Counted from the first letter of the stretch, positions 13,205 to 22,394 are shown. The stretch: DNA of 64,000 bases from Thermocrispum agreste DSM 44070 (GCF_000427905.1 NZ_KE386604.1:548648-612647), one strand, 5' to 3'. Notes: generated by a model not told the origin, from the sequence alone. A program made the numbers and translations.

Positions 13205-13644
13205 ATGGCTTTCGTCCCCACCGGGCCGGCCGTTCCCGCTGGCGGAAAATCGGAGGTAGCGTCGCAGCACTGTTCGGCTCCAGCGCCAAGAACTCGGCAG
13301 CCGTCGAAGGAGCCAAGGCATTCCGGGGCGCCGCCAAGGCAGGCAAGTTCGCCGTCGATCCCGACCAGGCACAGAAGGCAATCAGGCAGCTTGAAGACGC
13401 TGAGGACAGCCTGAAGAAGGCTAGCGCCATCTCCGAGTACCTGGCACAGCTGCCTATCGGGAACACGCCGTTCGCATCCAACAGCGCCGCGCCCGCCTAC
13501 GCGGAGGCTGGACAGTCCGCCAAGAATTCACTCGAGGCGACGAGGAAAGTGCTTCAATACTATCGAGAAGGCATCGACGCTGCCATGAAAAACTACCGGC
13601 GCCTCGATGATTCTGCGGCAACATCGTTCGGAGGGAAGACTTGA
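13205..13644 (+). pseudogene. ESX/WXG100-like helical protein gene with apparent frameshift
   Basis: A strong ribosome site (AGGGGGG) precedes the ATG at 13205, which opens MAFVPTGPAVPAGGK. After the AAAA run at 13246-13249 the sensible coding moves to the -1 frame: GGSVAALFGSSAKNSAAVEG, then VDPDQAQKAIRQLEDAEDSL and so on to the stop at 13642-13644. One extra A would make a continuous protein of about 146 residues. From memory it resembles the short helical, secretion-target-like proteins often encoded next to DUF3558 lipoproteins in Pseudonocardiaceae. The downstream frame has no good start of its own. The lesion may be a sequencing indel, true decay, or slippage of tRNA-Lys on A-AAA. Confidence 0.6.
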
Positions 13645-14255
13645 TGAGGTGCTGGGCCCGTTCTGCTCGGCTGGTTTCGGCAACCGTGGCGACAGGATTG
13701 TTGGCGATGAGCTCGGCTTGCTCCACCGAAGAGGGACGGGCTGTCGCTGGTAGTCAGAATACCCCGAGCAGTCCCCCGCCAGCCAGCTTGGCTCCGCAGT
13801 CATCCGATGGTCGGGGTAGCCCAGAAGGGCAACTCGACAAGGCCGTGGCGTGCGAGTTGCTCACGACCGAAGAAGTCAATCAACTGGATAAGAATTACAA
13901 GAGTTGTGAGATCGTCGATCAAGGTTCGGTTGGTCCCAATAGTGACACATGTACAAGGCAGTCCAAAAGCAGCGACTCCTCCGGAGGATCCGTTGTCGTG
14001 GGGATTGCCATCTGGTCGAAGCTGACGATCGACAACTACAAGACAACACCCAATGATCAGGTCGTCGACGGCCAAGTCGGTGGGCGGCCGGCCAAGCAAA
14101 TCAAGGATGATTCCGGCGAGTGTGTTGTGACGTTCGCTGCCGAGCAGGGGCGAGTCGATGTCGTGGTGGAGGCTGACTCAGTAGAGCGTGCTTGCGAGAT
14201 TGCTGATCGGGCGGCCGAGGTGGTCGAGCCCAAAACACCGGAACCAGCCAACTAG
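13644..14255 (+). CDS. DUF3558 lipoprotein
   Basis: The 203-residue protein has a lipoprotein signal (TVATGLLAMSSAC, lipid-bearing Cys at about 26), a serine/proline-rich linker and a DUF3558 domain. That domain contains ACELLTTEEVNQLD, paired cysteines and the VSW-like core IWSKLTIDNYK. It is an envelope protein of unknown function. Its ATG overlaps the stop of the preceding frameshifted gene (TGATG), so the two belong to one operon. Codon use is noticeably less GC-rich than in the flanking core genes. Confidence 0.83.
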   Translation: MRCWARSARLVSATVATGLLAMSSACSTEEGRAVAGSQNTPSSPPPASLAPQSSDGRGSPEGQLDKAVACELLTTEEVNQLDKNYKSCEIVDQGSVGPNSDTCTRQSKSSDSSGGSVVVGIAIWSKLTIDNYKTTPNDQVVDGQVGGRPAKQIKDDSGECVVTFAAEQGRVDVVVEADSVERACEIADRAAEVVEPKTPEPAN

Positions 14256-14383
14256 TTCCGACGATCGTCAGCAGCGGGTCGGCCGGCGCCGCTCGCAGCC
14301 GATGGATCAGTGGCCACCGGCGGTGGTTGGCTCAGGCGAACGGCGGGGTTGATCCGCTTCATGTTGCAGGTAACGTCGAGCGA

Positions 14384-14971
14384 GTGGCGACGAGCATGAC
14401 CGACCTCGTGCGCCAGTCTGCCGGGCTGGCGGAGCAGTTGATGCGGCCGCTGGGGCGTCGTTGGGCTCATGTGCAAGCAGTGGCCCGTGCGGCGACTCAG
14501 TGGGCATCGGTCTTGGCGCCCGAAGAGCGGCCGGTGCTGATCGCCGCCGCTTGGCTTCACGACATCGGATACGCCGCCGAGCTGGTCGACACAGGATTTC
14601 ATCCCCTCGATGGTGCCCGCTACCTTCGTGCCGAGGGTTGTCCGGACCGTGTCGTCGACCTGGTGGCACATCATTCAGGGGCGCGGTTCGAAGCGGCCGA
14701 GCGTGACTTGAGAACGGAGCTGGCCGAGTTCGAGCTCGAAGACACCCCGGTCATGGACGCTTTGGTCACGGCGGATCTCACGACCGGCCCCGCGGGCGAG
14801 CAGGTCAGCTATCAGCAGCGAATCGCAGAGATACTTCGGCGCTACCCACCCGAGGACCCGGTTCATCGGGCGTGGCTTCGGGCCGCGGACCCGATGAAGG
14901 CGTGCGTGGTGCGAACCCAGGAGCGCATACGCCGTCATCCGATGAACGGCTTCGGTCTCCTCTCCACATAG
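14384..14971 (+). CDS. HD-domain phosphohydrolase
   Basis: The 195-residue protein (191 if it starts at the ATG at 14396) shows the HD-superfamily metal motif in AAAWLHDIGYAAEL, with an upstream His in RRWAHVQAVAR, and later AHHSGARFEA and MDALVTADLT. HD proteins hydrolyse phosphate esters of nucleotides or nucleic acids; the substrate is unknown. It converges on the Nudix gene, overlapping it by 37 bp at the 3' ends. Together with the Nudix and XRE/PLD-like genes it forms a small accessory group. Confidence 0.82.
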   Translation: MATSMTDLVRQSAGLAEQLMRPLGRRWAHVQAVARAATQWASVLAPEERPVLIAAAWLHDIGYAAELVDTGFHPLDGARYLRAEGCPDRVVDLVAHHSGARFEAAERDLRTELAEFELEDTPVMDALVTADLTTGPAGEQVSYQQRIAEILRRYPPEDPVHRAWLRAADPMKACVVRTQERIRRHPMNGFGLLST

Positions 14972-15408
14972 TGCTGGATGCGAAGACGCATGGACGGGTG
15001 GATGCTCAGCCGGTCGAGCTGGTCGACATCGACCCAGCGCACTTCTTTCGTCTCCGTGCCGTCCTCGCGCGCATGACCGCCGACCAGCCGCGCCGAGAAG
15101 CAGATCGAGAATTCTTGCCGGACCTCGCCGTCGTCGTAGGCCATGACGTGGTTCGGGTCCGTGTAGAGCCCGACGATGCCCGTCAGCTCGACGGTCACGC
15201 CCGTCTCTTCTTCGACTTCCCGGACCGCCGTTGCCGAGATCGACTCGCCGATCTCGTGGCCGCCTCCCGGCAGTGCCCAGAGGTCGTTGTCAGTCTTGTG
15301 CACGAGCAGGATTCGCCCCTCGTCGTCCTGCACGGCCACCGTGACCGACGGCACCACACTGTTGGCTTCGGGAGCTTTCGGATCGTAGTAGTAGTCGACT
15401 CGTGCCAC
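14935..15408 (-). CDS. Nudix hydrolase
   Basis: The 157-residue protein contains a complete Nudix box: GGGHEIGESISATAV followed by REVEEETGV, matching the GX5EX7REUXEEXGU pattern. It begins MARVDYYYDPKAPEANSVVP. The substrate is likely a nucleoside diphosphate derivative but cannot be specified. The next gene upstream on the same strand, the XRE/PLD-like regulator, ends just 2 bp away, so the two are probably co-transcribed. Confidence 0.9.
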   Translation of the reverse strand: MARVDYYYDPKAPEANSVVPSVTVAVQDDEGRILLVHKTDNDLWALPGGGHEIGESISATAVREVEEETGVTVELTGIVGLYTDPNHVMAYDDGEVRQEFSICFSARLVGGHAREDGTETKEVRWVDVDQLDRLSIHPSMRLRIQHYVERRPKPFIG

Positions 15409-15409
15409 G

Positions 15410-16170
15410 TCAGCTGCTTACCTCACTTCCGAAAGGCTTGGCGGCGTCCCAAACTTTGTGAAAGCTCTGTTGGTAGTGGTCGAAGATTCGCCCACCGGGA
15501 ACGTGCTGCAGGTGAAGCACGGGGTTGAACGGAGTACCTGAGCCGTACGTGTGGAGATTCACGAGCATCGTTGTGTCGCTGCGAAAGATCGAATTGTACA
15601 AGGGTGTGTCATGGAGCCGAACCTCGATGCCCGGTGCGTTGATGGCTTTGCGCACGTAGTTCAAGACGATATCTATCCGGGTGGACAGTGCGGAAGCGGG
15701 TAGGCCTTCCTCTTCGCTGCGACGACGAACTTCGCTGAAGTCGGGATCGCCGAAAAGAAGGCGAATGCGAGTCCCCGCCTTCGCCTTCTCGATCAGTACG
15801 TCAGCAAGATCTGGTCGGCTGTCGAAGAGAAACTTTCCCGCGTAGGCCAGGATGTCGAGGGCCTCTGTTGCGCCGTCGATGAGTCGAACCCACGTCGTGT
15901 ACGGAACGCATCCACGATTCGGATAGATCTGAACGAACTCGGCATTCCATGCCCTCTTTGGGTCACGGGATCGTCGTTCAGCTCTGGCCAAAGATAGGTT
16001 TCGTCTCGGCCGAGAATGGTGGCCGTCTTCCAACGATGCTCGCGGTAAGGCAACCGGTTCGTGGTGATCCACCGCTCCACCGTCTTGCGGTTCACGCCTA
16101 CTTGCTGAGCGAGTTCGGCAACTGTCAGTCCGGCTGCTGAGATACATCCACGTAGCCGTTCGTTCGGCAC
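15410..16170 (-). pseudogene. XRE-type regulator with C-terminal PLD-like domain, frameshifted
   Basis: From the GTG at 16170 (preceded by AAGGGGG) the first frame encodes a helix-turn-helix domain (SAAGLTVAELAQQVGVNRKT, VERWITTNRLPYREHRW) and ends its sensible part at ELNDDPVTQRG. The matching C-terminal domain continues in the -1 frame from NAEFVQIYPNRGCVP to the stop at 15410. It contains LLFGDPDFSEVRRRSEEEG and VNLHTYGSGTPFNPVLHL. Insertion of one base at the AA of GGAATG (about 15945) restores a single protein of about 254 residues, the usual length for this family. The gene is therefore broken or the sequence has an indel there. Confidence 0.75.
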
Positions 16171-16332
16171 CGCACCCCCTTGGTACTTCATGGGACGTCC
16201 CACCGAGTTCTGTGCGTCCCAGGACGTCCGCAGATGTCCCGGCAGGCCGTTTCTCGTCCTCCATTTTCGCGATTTCATGAGATTAGTCAAAACAGTGCGC
16301 AGAGTCGGCACTCGATTGGAGGCATTGTTGCA

Positions 16333-16738
16333 ATGCCGCTCCCGGCTAGCTACTCGGACGTCGGCAATGGAGCTTTCGAACGGTTCGCGTTCGCGCCACG
16401 ACTTGGGGACCTTGATGTGCCGCCGAGCCGAGAGGAGTGGATGCGTACGCCGCACCCGTATGACTACTCGCACAAGCGCTATCCCTGTGCCAGATGCGGC
16501 CTGTGGCCGGGGCCGATGTCCACCGGAGTCAGTCGCAGTGACGTGCACCGATGCGGCGCTAGCTGTTGTGTTGCGTCAGCTCCAGTGGGCGCTGGACAGC
16601 GTAGCCCGCGATGTCGCGAGCCTCACCACAGTCCGTGCCGAGGAGCTGGCAATGTTGCTGGAGGAGACGGCTGCGCTCGTCCGCGTGTCGCGAGGGCACA
16701 AGATCGTCGAATGCGCCACCGAAGCCGACGCCGGCTGA
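16333..16738 (+). CDS. Possible small accessory gene(s), reading frame unclear
   Basis: From the ATG at 16333 a protein-like stretch reads MPLPASYSDVGNGAFERF and later EEWMRTPHPYDYSHKRYP with a CARC pair, but the frame then turns into arginine-rich text. In the next frame, from a GTG at 16538, a plausible 66-residue helical protein follows (AALAVVLRQLQWALDSVARD ... LAMLLEETAALVRVSRGHK), ending at 16738. These could be two small genes or one gene with a frameshift near 16.53 kb. I do not recognise a family. Confidence 0.35.
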
Positions 16739-16746
16739 GATCTGGC

Positions 16747-19014
16747 CTAGCTGCGTGACGCGGCGTATGCGGCTAGGGCGGCGAGTTGTTCCGGGTCGAG
16801 TGAGGGGCGGACGGTCTCGCGTGCTTTCGCCAGGTGGGCGGCGGTGACTTCGGTGGCATCCAGGGATTCGCGCATGGCGGTGAGAGCGGCTTCGCGAATC
16901 AGGGCGGCGCAGTCGGCTGCCGAGTAGCCGTCGAGCTCGGCCGCCAGTGCGTCCAGGTCCACCGACTCGGCCAGGGGTGTGTGTTTGGCGGCGGCGCGCA
17001 GGATGGCTGCCCGGGCTTCGGTGTCCGGTGGCGGCACGTAGATCAGCCGTTCCAGGCGCCCTGGCCTGAGCAGCGCGGGGTCGACCAGCTCGGGGCGGTT
17101 GGTCGCGCCGAGCACGACGACGTTGCGCATCGGTTCCACGCCGTCCAGCTCGGTGAGCAACGCGGCGACCACGCGGTCCGCCACCCCGGAATCCGACGAC
17201 TGACCACGCCGCGGCGCCAGCGCATCGACCTCGTCCAGGAAGACCAGCGACGGCGCGGCGTCCCGGGCACGGCGGAAGAGTTCCCGCACCGCCCGCTCGG
17301 ACTCGCCGACCCATTTGTCCATCAGTTCCGCGCCCTTGACAGCGAAGACGTTCAACGCCCCCGTGCCTGCCAGCGCGCGTACCAGATAGGTCTTCCCGCC
17401 CCCGGGTGGCCCGTAGAGCAAGACACCGCGCGGCGCCGACACTCCGAGGCGGGCGAACGAGTCCGGGTACCGCAGCGGCCACAGCACCGACTCGGTCAGG
17501 GCCTGCTTGACCTCGGCCATGTCGCCGACGTCGTCCAGCGTCAGACCACCCGTGGCCAGCGTGTCCGACTCCGACATGGAGATCGGGCGCACGGTCTGCA
17601 GCGCGTCGAGCAAGTCCTGCTGCGAAACCACCGGATTCTCCGCGTCGCGCTGTCGCACGGCCGCACGCAGCGCCGCGTCCCGCCGCAAGGCGATGAGATC
17701 GGCGGCAACGAACCCCGGCGTCTGCTCCGCGATCGCGCCCAGGTCGATACCGCTTTCCAACGGCACGTCCCGGAGCAGGATCCTCAGCAGCTCGGTGCGC
17801 ACCTCCTTGGTGGGCAACGGCAACCCCAGCTCCCGGTCCAGCAGCCCGACGGCACGCAACCGGGGGTCGACCGCTTCCGGGTGCGCAGTCGTGGCGACGA
17901 TCGCCAGCCCGGGGTTGGCCAGTGCCGCGCGCAGCCGATCGATCAGCACGGTGGCCACCGGCGGCGGCTGGCTGGCCGGAAGCAGCGCATCGACGTCGGT
18001 CACCAGCAGAACGCCAGGGCCTTGCGAGCGAGCCCGTTCGACCGCGGCCTCCAGCGCCGACACCGCCGCGTTGGGTTCCAGCACCGCCACCGACGGTCCG
18101 GCCAGCAGCGACACCGGAAGATCGAGCGCGTGCGCAACCGACCGCACCACAGTGGTCTTGCCGACCCCTTCCGGTCCGGCCAGCAGCACGCCGAGCTGTC
18201 CGGACGCCCCGAGTTTCGCCAGCAGCTCGGGGTGGCGGAAGGCGAGCTCGAACCACTCGGTCAACGTCTGCGCGACCGTGCGAGCACCGGCCAGGTCGGC
18301 CACCGGGATCGGCTCGGGCAGCTCCGGCTGGGGTTGTTCGACCAGAACGCGCACCGATTCGCTCCGCTGCGCTGCCTGCGTGGTCTGGGGTCCGCTCGAG
18401 GCAGGCGTCGCCGTCGTCGTGGCGGGCTGGCTGGGGCTCGGCCGGGGAGGGTCGTGCCGCCAGCCGATCACCGTCGACGGGCCCACCGACACCGGCCCCT
18501 CGGGATCCGTGGCGGTGATGGTCAGCAGCTCGGTGGTCCACGTGGCGCCGATGGCCCGGGACAGGCGGGTGCGGGCGTCGGCCGGGTCGACCCCGGGTTC
18601 CGGCGCGAGATCCTGCGGCAGCAGCGAAATCGCGTCACCGGCCGTGAACACCTTGCCCATCAGGGCCAGCCGCAACGTGTCGGCCTGCAGCGACAGCGTC
18701 GCCATCCGCGAACCGGCGACGGTCACCGTGCGGGCGTGCGCGACGGTGGCAGGCGCGACGACCACCTCGGAGCCCTCGGTCAGCCCCACGTTGGACAACG
18801 TGACGTCGTCGACCAGCACGACACCCGGCGGCTGGCTGGACTCCGCAGGGGCCGCCAACGCCGCGCTGACCCGCGACCCGATCAACCGCACAGCATCCCA
18901 GGCGCGCAACCCGAGTGCGTCGATCACCTCGCGATGCAGCCGCACGACACCCCGGCGGGCGTCGAGTGCGGACGGGGTGAGCCGGAGGGTCAGGGCCAGC
19001 TGCGGTTCGGTCAC
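16747..19014 (-). CDS. CDC48/VCP-like tandem AAA ATPase
   Basis: The 755-residue protein has an N-terminal CDC48-type double-psi barrel region (about 1-160), a linker, and two AAA modules. Module 1 has GPEGVGKTT but a weakened Walker B (VTDVDAL). Module 2 is intact, with GPPGGGKTY, FLDEVDALAPRRG, the second region of homology GATNRPELVDPALLRPGRLE, and the pore loop KGAELMDKWVGE. It probably unfolds or remodels proteins. It corresponds in position to M. tuberculosis Rv0435c, next to pssA, psd and moeA. The start MTEPQLALTLRL fits relatives. Confidence 0.92.
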   Translation of the reverse strand: MTEPQLALTLRLTPSALDARRGVVRLHREVIDALGLRAWDAVRLIGSRVSAALAAPAESSQPPGVVLVDDVTLSNVGLTEGSEVVVAPATVAHARTVTVAGSRMATLSLQADTLRLALMGKVFTAGDAISLLPQDLAPEPGVDPADARTRLSRAIGATWTTELLTITATDPEGPVSVGPSTVIGWRHDPPRPSPSQPATTTATPASSGPQTTQAAQRSESVRVLVEQPQPELPEPIPVADLAGARTVAQTLTEWFELAFRHPELLAKLGASGQLGVLLAGPEGVGKTTVVRSVAHALDLPVSLLAGPSVAVLEPNAAVSALEAAVERARSQGPGVLLVTDVDALLPASQPPPVATVLIDRLRAALANPGLAIVATTAHPEAVDPRLRAVGLLDRELGLPLPTKEVRTELLRILLRDVPLESGIDLGAIAEQTPGFVAADLIALRRDAALRAAVRQRDAENPVVSQQDLLDALQTVRPISMSESDTLATGGLTLDDVGDMAEVKQALTESVLWPLRYPDSFARLGVSAPRGVLLYGPPGGGKTYLVRALAGTGALNVFAVKGAELMDKWVGESERAVRELFRRARDAAPSLVFLDEVDALAPRRGQSSDSGVADRVVAALLTELDGVEPMRNVVVLGATNRPELVDPALLRPGRLERLIYVPPPDTEARAAILRAAAKHTPLAESVDLDALAAELDGYSAADCAALIREAALTAMRESLDATEVTAAHLAKARETVRPSLDPEQLAALAAYAASRS

Positions 19015-19131
19015 ACGAGTCTCCTGTTTCCAGCCCCGGTGGGAATGTGCGGCGGCTCGTCCGTGAGCCTAATCGCCCACCGCCGCGCCCGTGCCGCACG
19101 ACGCGAGCACGACGCGAGCACGACGCTGGGA

Positions 19132-20100
19132 TCAGCGCCCCGGGTTGTTCCGGCGCAGCCCGATCCGCCGCCAGTTGCGCTGACGCTCCGCGCGGGGACG
19201 ACCGTTGGCGGATTGGGCGGCGCGCTTCGCCTCGCCGTGGGTGAAGCCGGCGCGGGGCAGCCGCATGCGGCCACCGGCGATGTGCGCCACCCGCGGCCTG
19301 CGGAGGCTGAGGCGGCGGGCCCGTCGCGTGCTGCGCCGGATGGCGCGCCGCTCGCGCGGTGGGACGTCCCACGCCTCGGGGTGGTTGGCCAGCCAATGGT
19401 GCCGGTGCACCGCGTACGGGATGTGCGCCAGGTAGCCGATCAGCAGCACCATCAGCGTGGTCATCGAGAACTGGATCACCGCGGCCGCCAGCAGCCCGAC
19501 GCCGACCAGCAGCGGGGCGACGGCCTTCGCGGGCACCTTGACCGCCTTCACCGACAGCGTCGGGATCCGGCTGATGGCCAGCATGGCGATGGCGATGATC
19601 CACCCCCAGACCACCGGGCCGTCCGACCACCAGCCGGGACCGAACGCGGAGGTGGCCATGACCGGCATCAACGCCAGCAGGCCGCCGGCGGGGGCGGGCA
19701 CGCCGACGAAGAACTCGTTGGCGTACGGCGGCTGATCGGCATCGTCCAGCAGGGTGTTGAACCTGGCCAGCCGCAACACCATGCACACCGCGAAGATCAG
19801 CGCGGCGACCCAGCCGAACCGGCTGCCGTCGGCCTGCCACACGAACAGGATCAGCGCGGGCGCGACACCGAAGGAAATCGCGTCGGACAGCGAGTCCAGC
19901 TCCGCGCCGATCTTCGACGTGGCGTCCAGCAGCCGCGCGATGCGGCCGTCCAGGCTGTCCAGCACCGCGGCCACCACCACGCAGGCGATGGCCAACTGGA
20001 AGCTCTTCTGCAGTGCGAACTGCACCGAGGACAACCCGGCGCACAGCGCCAGGACGGTGATGGCGTTGGGCAGGAGGCGGACCCCGCTGGCGGGCTTCAT
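19132..20100 (-). CDS. pssA: CDP-diacylglycerol-serine O-phosphatidyltransferase PssA
   Basis: This integral membrane enzyme makes phosphatidylserine from CDP-diacylglycerol and serine. The CDP-alcohol phosphotransferase motif is complete in DSLDGRIARLLDATSKIG and AELDSLSD. Several hydrophobic segments follow to about residue 235. The last 80 or so residues form a strongly basic tail (RRSTRRARRLSLRRPR) that is longer than in many homologs and likely faces the cytosol. Its start overlaps the psd stop by four bases, so the two consecutive enzymes of phosphatidylethanolamine synthesis are coupled. Confidence 0.92.
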   Translation of the reverse strand: MKPASGVRLLPNAITVLALCAGLSSVQFALQKSFQLAIACVVVAAVLDSLDGRIARLLDATSKIGAELDSLSDAISFGVAPALILFVWQADGSRFGWVAALIFAVCMVLRLARFNTLLDDADQPPYANEFFVGVPAPAGGLLALMPVMATSAFGPGWWSDGPVVWGWIIAIAMLAISRIPTLSVKAVKVPAKAVAPLLVGVGLLAAAVIQFSMTTLMVLLIGYLAHIPYAVHRHHWLANHPEAWDVPPRERRAIRRSTRRARRLSLRRPRVAHIAGGRMRLPRAGFTHGEAKRAAQSANGRPRAERQRNWRRIGLRRNNPGR

Positions 20101-20843
20101 GCCTTCGTCGACTCCCGATGGTCAGCAGGCAGCTCGGCCAGCGTGGTCTCACCGCCGATGGTGCGCTGACCGACACGCACTGTCACCGTGCTGCCCGCGG
20201 GCAAGTACAGGTCGACGCGGGACCCGAAGCGGATCAGCCCGTAGGTCTGGCCGACCCGCACGGCCTGCCCCTCGGACACCTGGCAGACGATGCGGCGCGC
20301 GATCAGCCCGGCGATCTGCACGACGGCGAGCTCGTGGCCGGTGCTGGTGTGCAGCAGGACGCTGTTCCGTTCGTTCTCCTCGCTGGCCTTGTCCAGATCG
20401 GCGGAGAGGAACTTGCCTGGCCGGTAGGCGACTCGCTGGACGTGGCCGGTGGCCGGGACACGCTGGACGTGCACGTCGAACACCGACAGGAAGATGCTCA
20501 CCCGCGGCAGCGGCCGGTCGGCCATGCCCAGCTCGGGCGGCGGCACCGCTTCCTCGATCAGCGACACCACGCCGTCGGCCGGCGCAACCGCGACGTCGTC
20601 CCGGGCAGGCGGCACCCGCTTGGGCTCACGGAAGAACCACGCCGTCGCGGCCGCACCGAGCAAGCCGAGCGTGCCGAGCGGCCGCGCGAGCTTGCGCAAC
20701 ACGAAGGCACTCGCCAGTGCACCGAGCACGAACGGGCGCCCCGCCGGGTGCATCGGGGGGATGGTCTGGCGTGCGAGTTCCGCCGCGTGCCGAACAGTGC
20801 CGCGCATGCCCGACTCGGGCGCAGGCGTTTCCGGTCTGGCCAC
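20097..20843 (-). CDS. psd: Phosphatidylserine decarboxylase
   Basis: Psd converts phosphatidylserine to phosphatidylethanolamine using a pyruvoyl group made by self-cleavage. The 248-residue protein has a hydrophobic segment at about 45-70, then FFREPKRVPPARDD, APADGVVSLIEE and the His-containing FLSVFDVHVQRVP. The self-cleavage site is the Gly-Ser in IRFGSRVDLYLP. This matches the short PSD-A form. It is the first gene of the psd-pssA pair. Confidence 0.93.
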   Translation of the reverse strand: MARPETPAPESGMRGTVRHAAELARQTIPPMHPAGRPFVLGALASAFVLRKLARPLGTLGLLGAAATAWFFREPKRVPPARDDVAVAPADGVVSLIEEAVPPPELGMADRPLPRVSIFLSVFDVHVQRVPATGHVQRVAYRPGKFLSADLDKASEENERNSVLLHTSTGHELAVVQIAGLIARRIVCQVSEGQAVRVGQTYGLIRFGSRVDLYLPAGSTVTVRVGQRTIGGETTLAELPADHRESTKA

Positions 20844-20852
20844 GCCCTTACG

Positions 20853-21128
20853 CTACCGCCTGCGTTGCACCGCCCCATCGACGGCTTTGAGCAGGACGAG
20901 CAGCACGATCGCGCCGAGCACCGCGACCCCGAAGCTGCCGAAGTCGAACTCGAAGACCTTCTCCCGCCCGGTCACCAGCCGGTAGATGAGCCCGCCGAGC
21001 GCCGCACCGACGATGCCGACGAGCACGCTGACCAGGCAACCGCGCCGAGGCCGGTCGCGTCCACCGACCACCACGTTGGCGGCCCAGCCTGCCAGCGCTC
21101 CGAACACGATCCAGGCGAGCAATCCCAT
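20853..21128 (-). CDS. GlsB/YeaQ/YmgE-family small membrane protein
   Basis: This 91-residue protein has three hydrophobic segments (LAWIVFGALAGWAANVV, LVSVLVGIVGAALGGLI and GVAVLGAIVLLVLLKA). The family feature GxxxGW is present in the first and GIVGAxxGG in the second. The family is described as stress-associated but its mechanism is unknown. It sits between moeA and psd on the same strand with short spacers. Confidence 0.85.
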   Translation of the reverse strand: MGLLAWIVFGALAGWAANVVVGGRDRPRRGCLVSVLVGIVGAALGGLIYRLVTGREKVFEFDFGSFGVAVLGAIVLLVLLKAVDGAVQRRR

Positions 21129-21158
21129 GGCCGCGATGGTAGTGATCGTCCGAGCCGG

Positions 21159-22394
21159 TCAACCGAGCAGCAGCACGTCGACCAGGTCGCCCTCGGCGAG
21201 CTCGGTGGCCTCCTCGGGGATGTCGATCAGGCAGTTCGCCTGGCTGAACGCGGCCAGCAGGTGCGAACCCGGTCCGCCGCGCGGCCCGACCGTGCCGGTG
21301 ACGCTGCCCTCGTCCCAGGTGAAGTACCCGCGGCGGAACTGCCGCTTGCCCGCGGGCGCCCGCAGGGCCTCCAGCAGCCGCGCCCGCACCCGCTGCCGTT
21401 CGGTCTGCCGGTGCCCGAGCAGCTTGAGCAGTGCAGGCCGCAGGAAGACCTCGAACGACACCGCCACGCTGACCGGATTGCCGGGCAGCGTCACGATCGG
21501 TGTCGAGCCGATGCGTCCGCAGCCTTGCGGCCCGCCCGGCTGCATGGCGACCTTGGTGAACTCCACACCGCGCGCGGTGAGCGCGTCCTTGACCACCTCG
21601 TAGGCACCCGCGCTGACCCCGCCGGTCGTGACCACCAGATCGGCCTCGGCGGCTCGGGGCGTCAGCAGCCGCATGAACTCGTCCACGTCGTCGGCGACGG
21701 CGCGGAGAACGTCGACCTGGCAGCCGAGCGAGCCGAGGGCGGTGGCCAGATACACCGAGTTGGACTCGTAGATCTGCCCGTGCCGCAGCGGCGCGGGCGG
21801 CACCACCAGTTCCGAGCCCGTGGCGACGATCAGGACCTTGGGGGGCAGGTAGACCGGCAGCTCGCCGCGGCCGATAGCGGCGGCGAGTGCGAGCTGCGCA
21901 GGCCCGAGCCGGGTGCCCGCGGTCAACGCGGTGGTGCCGCGGCGGATGTCCTCGCCGGCGTGCCGCACGCTCGTCCCACGCGGGGGAGCAGCGTGGATGG
22001 TCACGCGCTCGGTGCCGGCGTCGGTGTCTTCGACCTTCACCACGGTGTCGGCGCCTGCCGGCATCGGGGCGCCGGTCATGATCCGATGCGCGGTGCCCGG
22101 CTGTAGCGCCGGAACGTCGGTGCGGCCCGCGGGAATGTCCGCGGCCACCGGCAGGGTCACCGGCCGTTCGCCCGCCGCCGCCACGTCCTCGGCGCGGACC
22201 GCGTAGCCGTCCATGGCGGAGTTGTCGAACGGTGGCAGGTCCACATCGGCGTTGACGTCGGCGGCCAGCACCAGGCCGGCACAGGCCTGCAGGGGCAGCG
22301 CGTCTGCCCGCGGCGGCGGCATCAGGCCGGCGATCGCCGCACGGTGCTCGTCGACCGAACGGCCTGCCCGGGAGGGTGAGTTCGCAGTGCTCAT
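21159..22394 (-). CDS. moeA: Molybdopterin molybdenumtransferase MoeA
   Basis: MoeA inserts molybdate into adenylylated molybdopterin, the last step of Moco synthesis. The 411-residue protein shows DVDLPPFDNSAMDGYAVR, RIMTGAPMPAGADTVV, VLIVATGSELV, VTTGGVSAGAYEVVKD and VTLPGNPVSVAVSFEVF. I took the ATG at 22394 because similarity begins with RSVDEHRAAI shortly after it. The other Moco genes lie 20 kb downstream (moaC, mog-moaE, moaD, moaA). The position next to psd-pssA matches M. tuberculosis moeA2. Confidence 0.94.
   Translation of the reverse strand: MSTANSPSRAGRSVDEHRAAIAGLMPPPRADALPLQACAGLVLAADVNADVDLPPFDNSAMDGYAVRAEDVAAAGERPVTLPVAADIPAGRTDVPALQPGTAHRIMTGAPMPAGADTVVKVEDTDAGTERVTIHAAPPRGTSVRHAGEDIRRGTTALTAGTRLGPAQLALAAAIGRGELPVYLPPKVLIVATGSELVVPPAPLRHGQIYESNSVYLATALGSLGCQVDVLRAVADDVDEFMRLLTPRAAEADLVVTTGGVSAGAYEVVKDALTARGVEFTKVAMQPGGPQGCGRIGSTPIVTLPGNPVSVAVSFEVFLRPALLKLLGHRQTERQRVRARLLEALRAPAGKRQFRRGYFTWDEGSVTGTVGPRGGPGSHLLAAFSQANCLIDIPEEATELAEGDLVDVLLLG

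Noticed and set aside
16834-20169. Plus-strand open frame of about 1100 codons opposite the AAA ATPase, pssA and psd genes
   Set aside because: It is an antisense shadow caused by high GC at third codon positions; its translation is Arg/Gly/Gln-rich and resembles no family.
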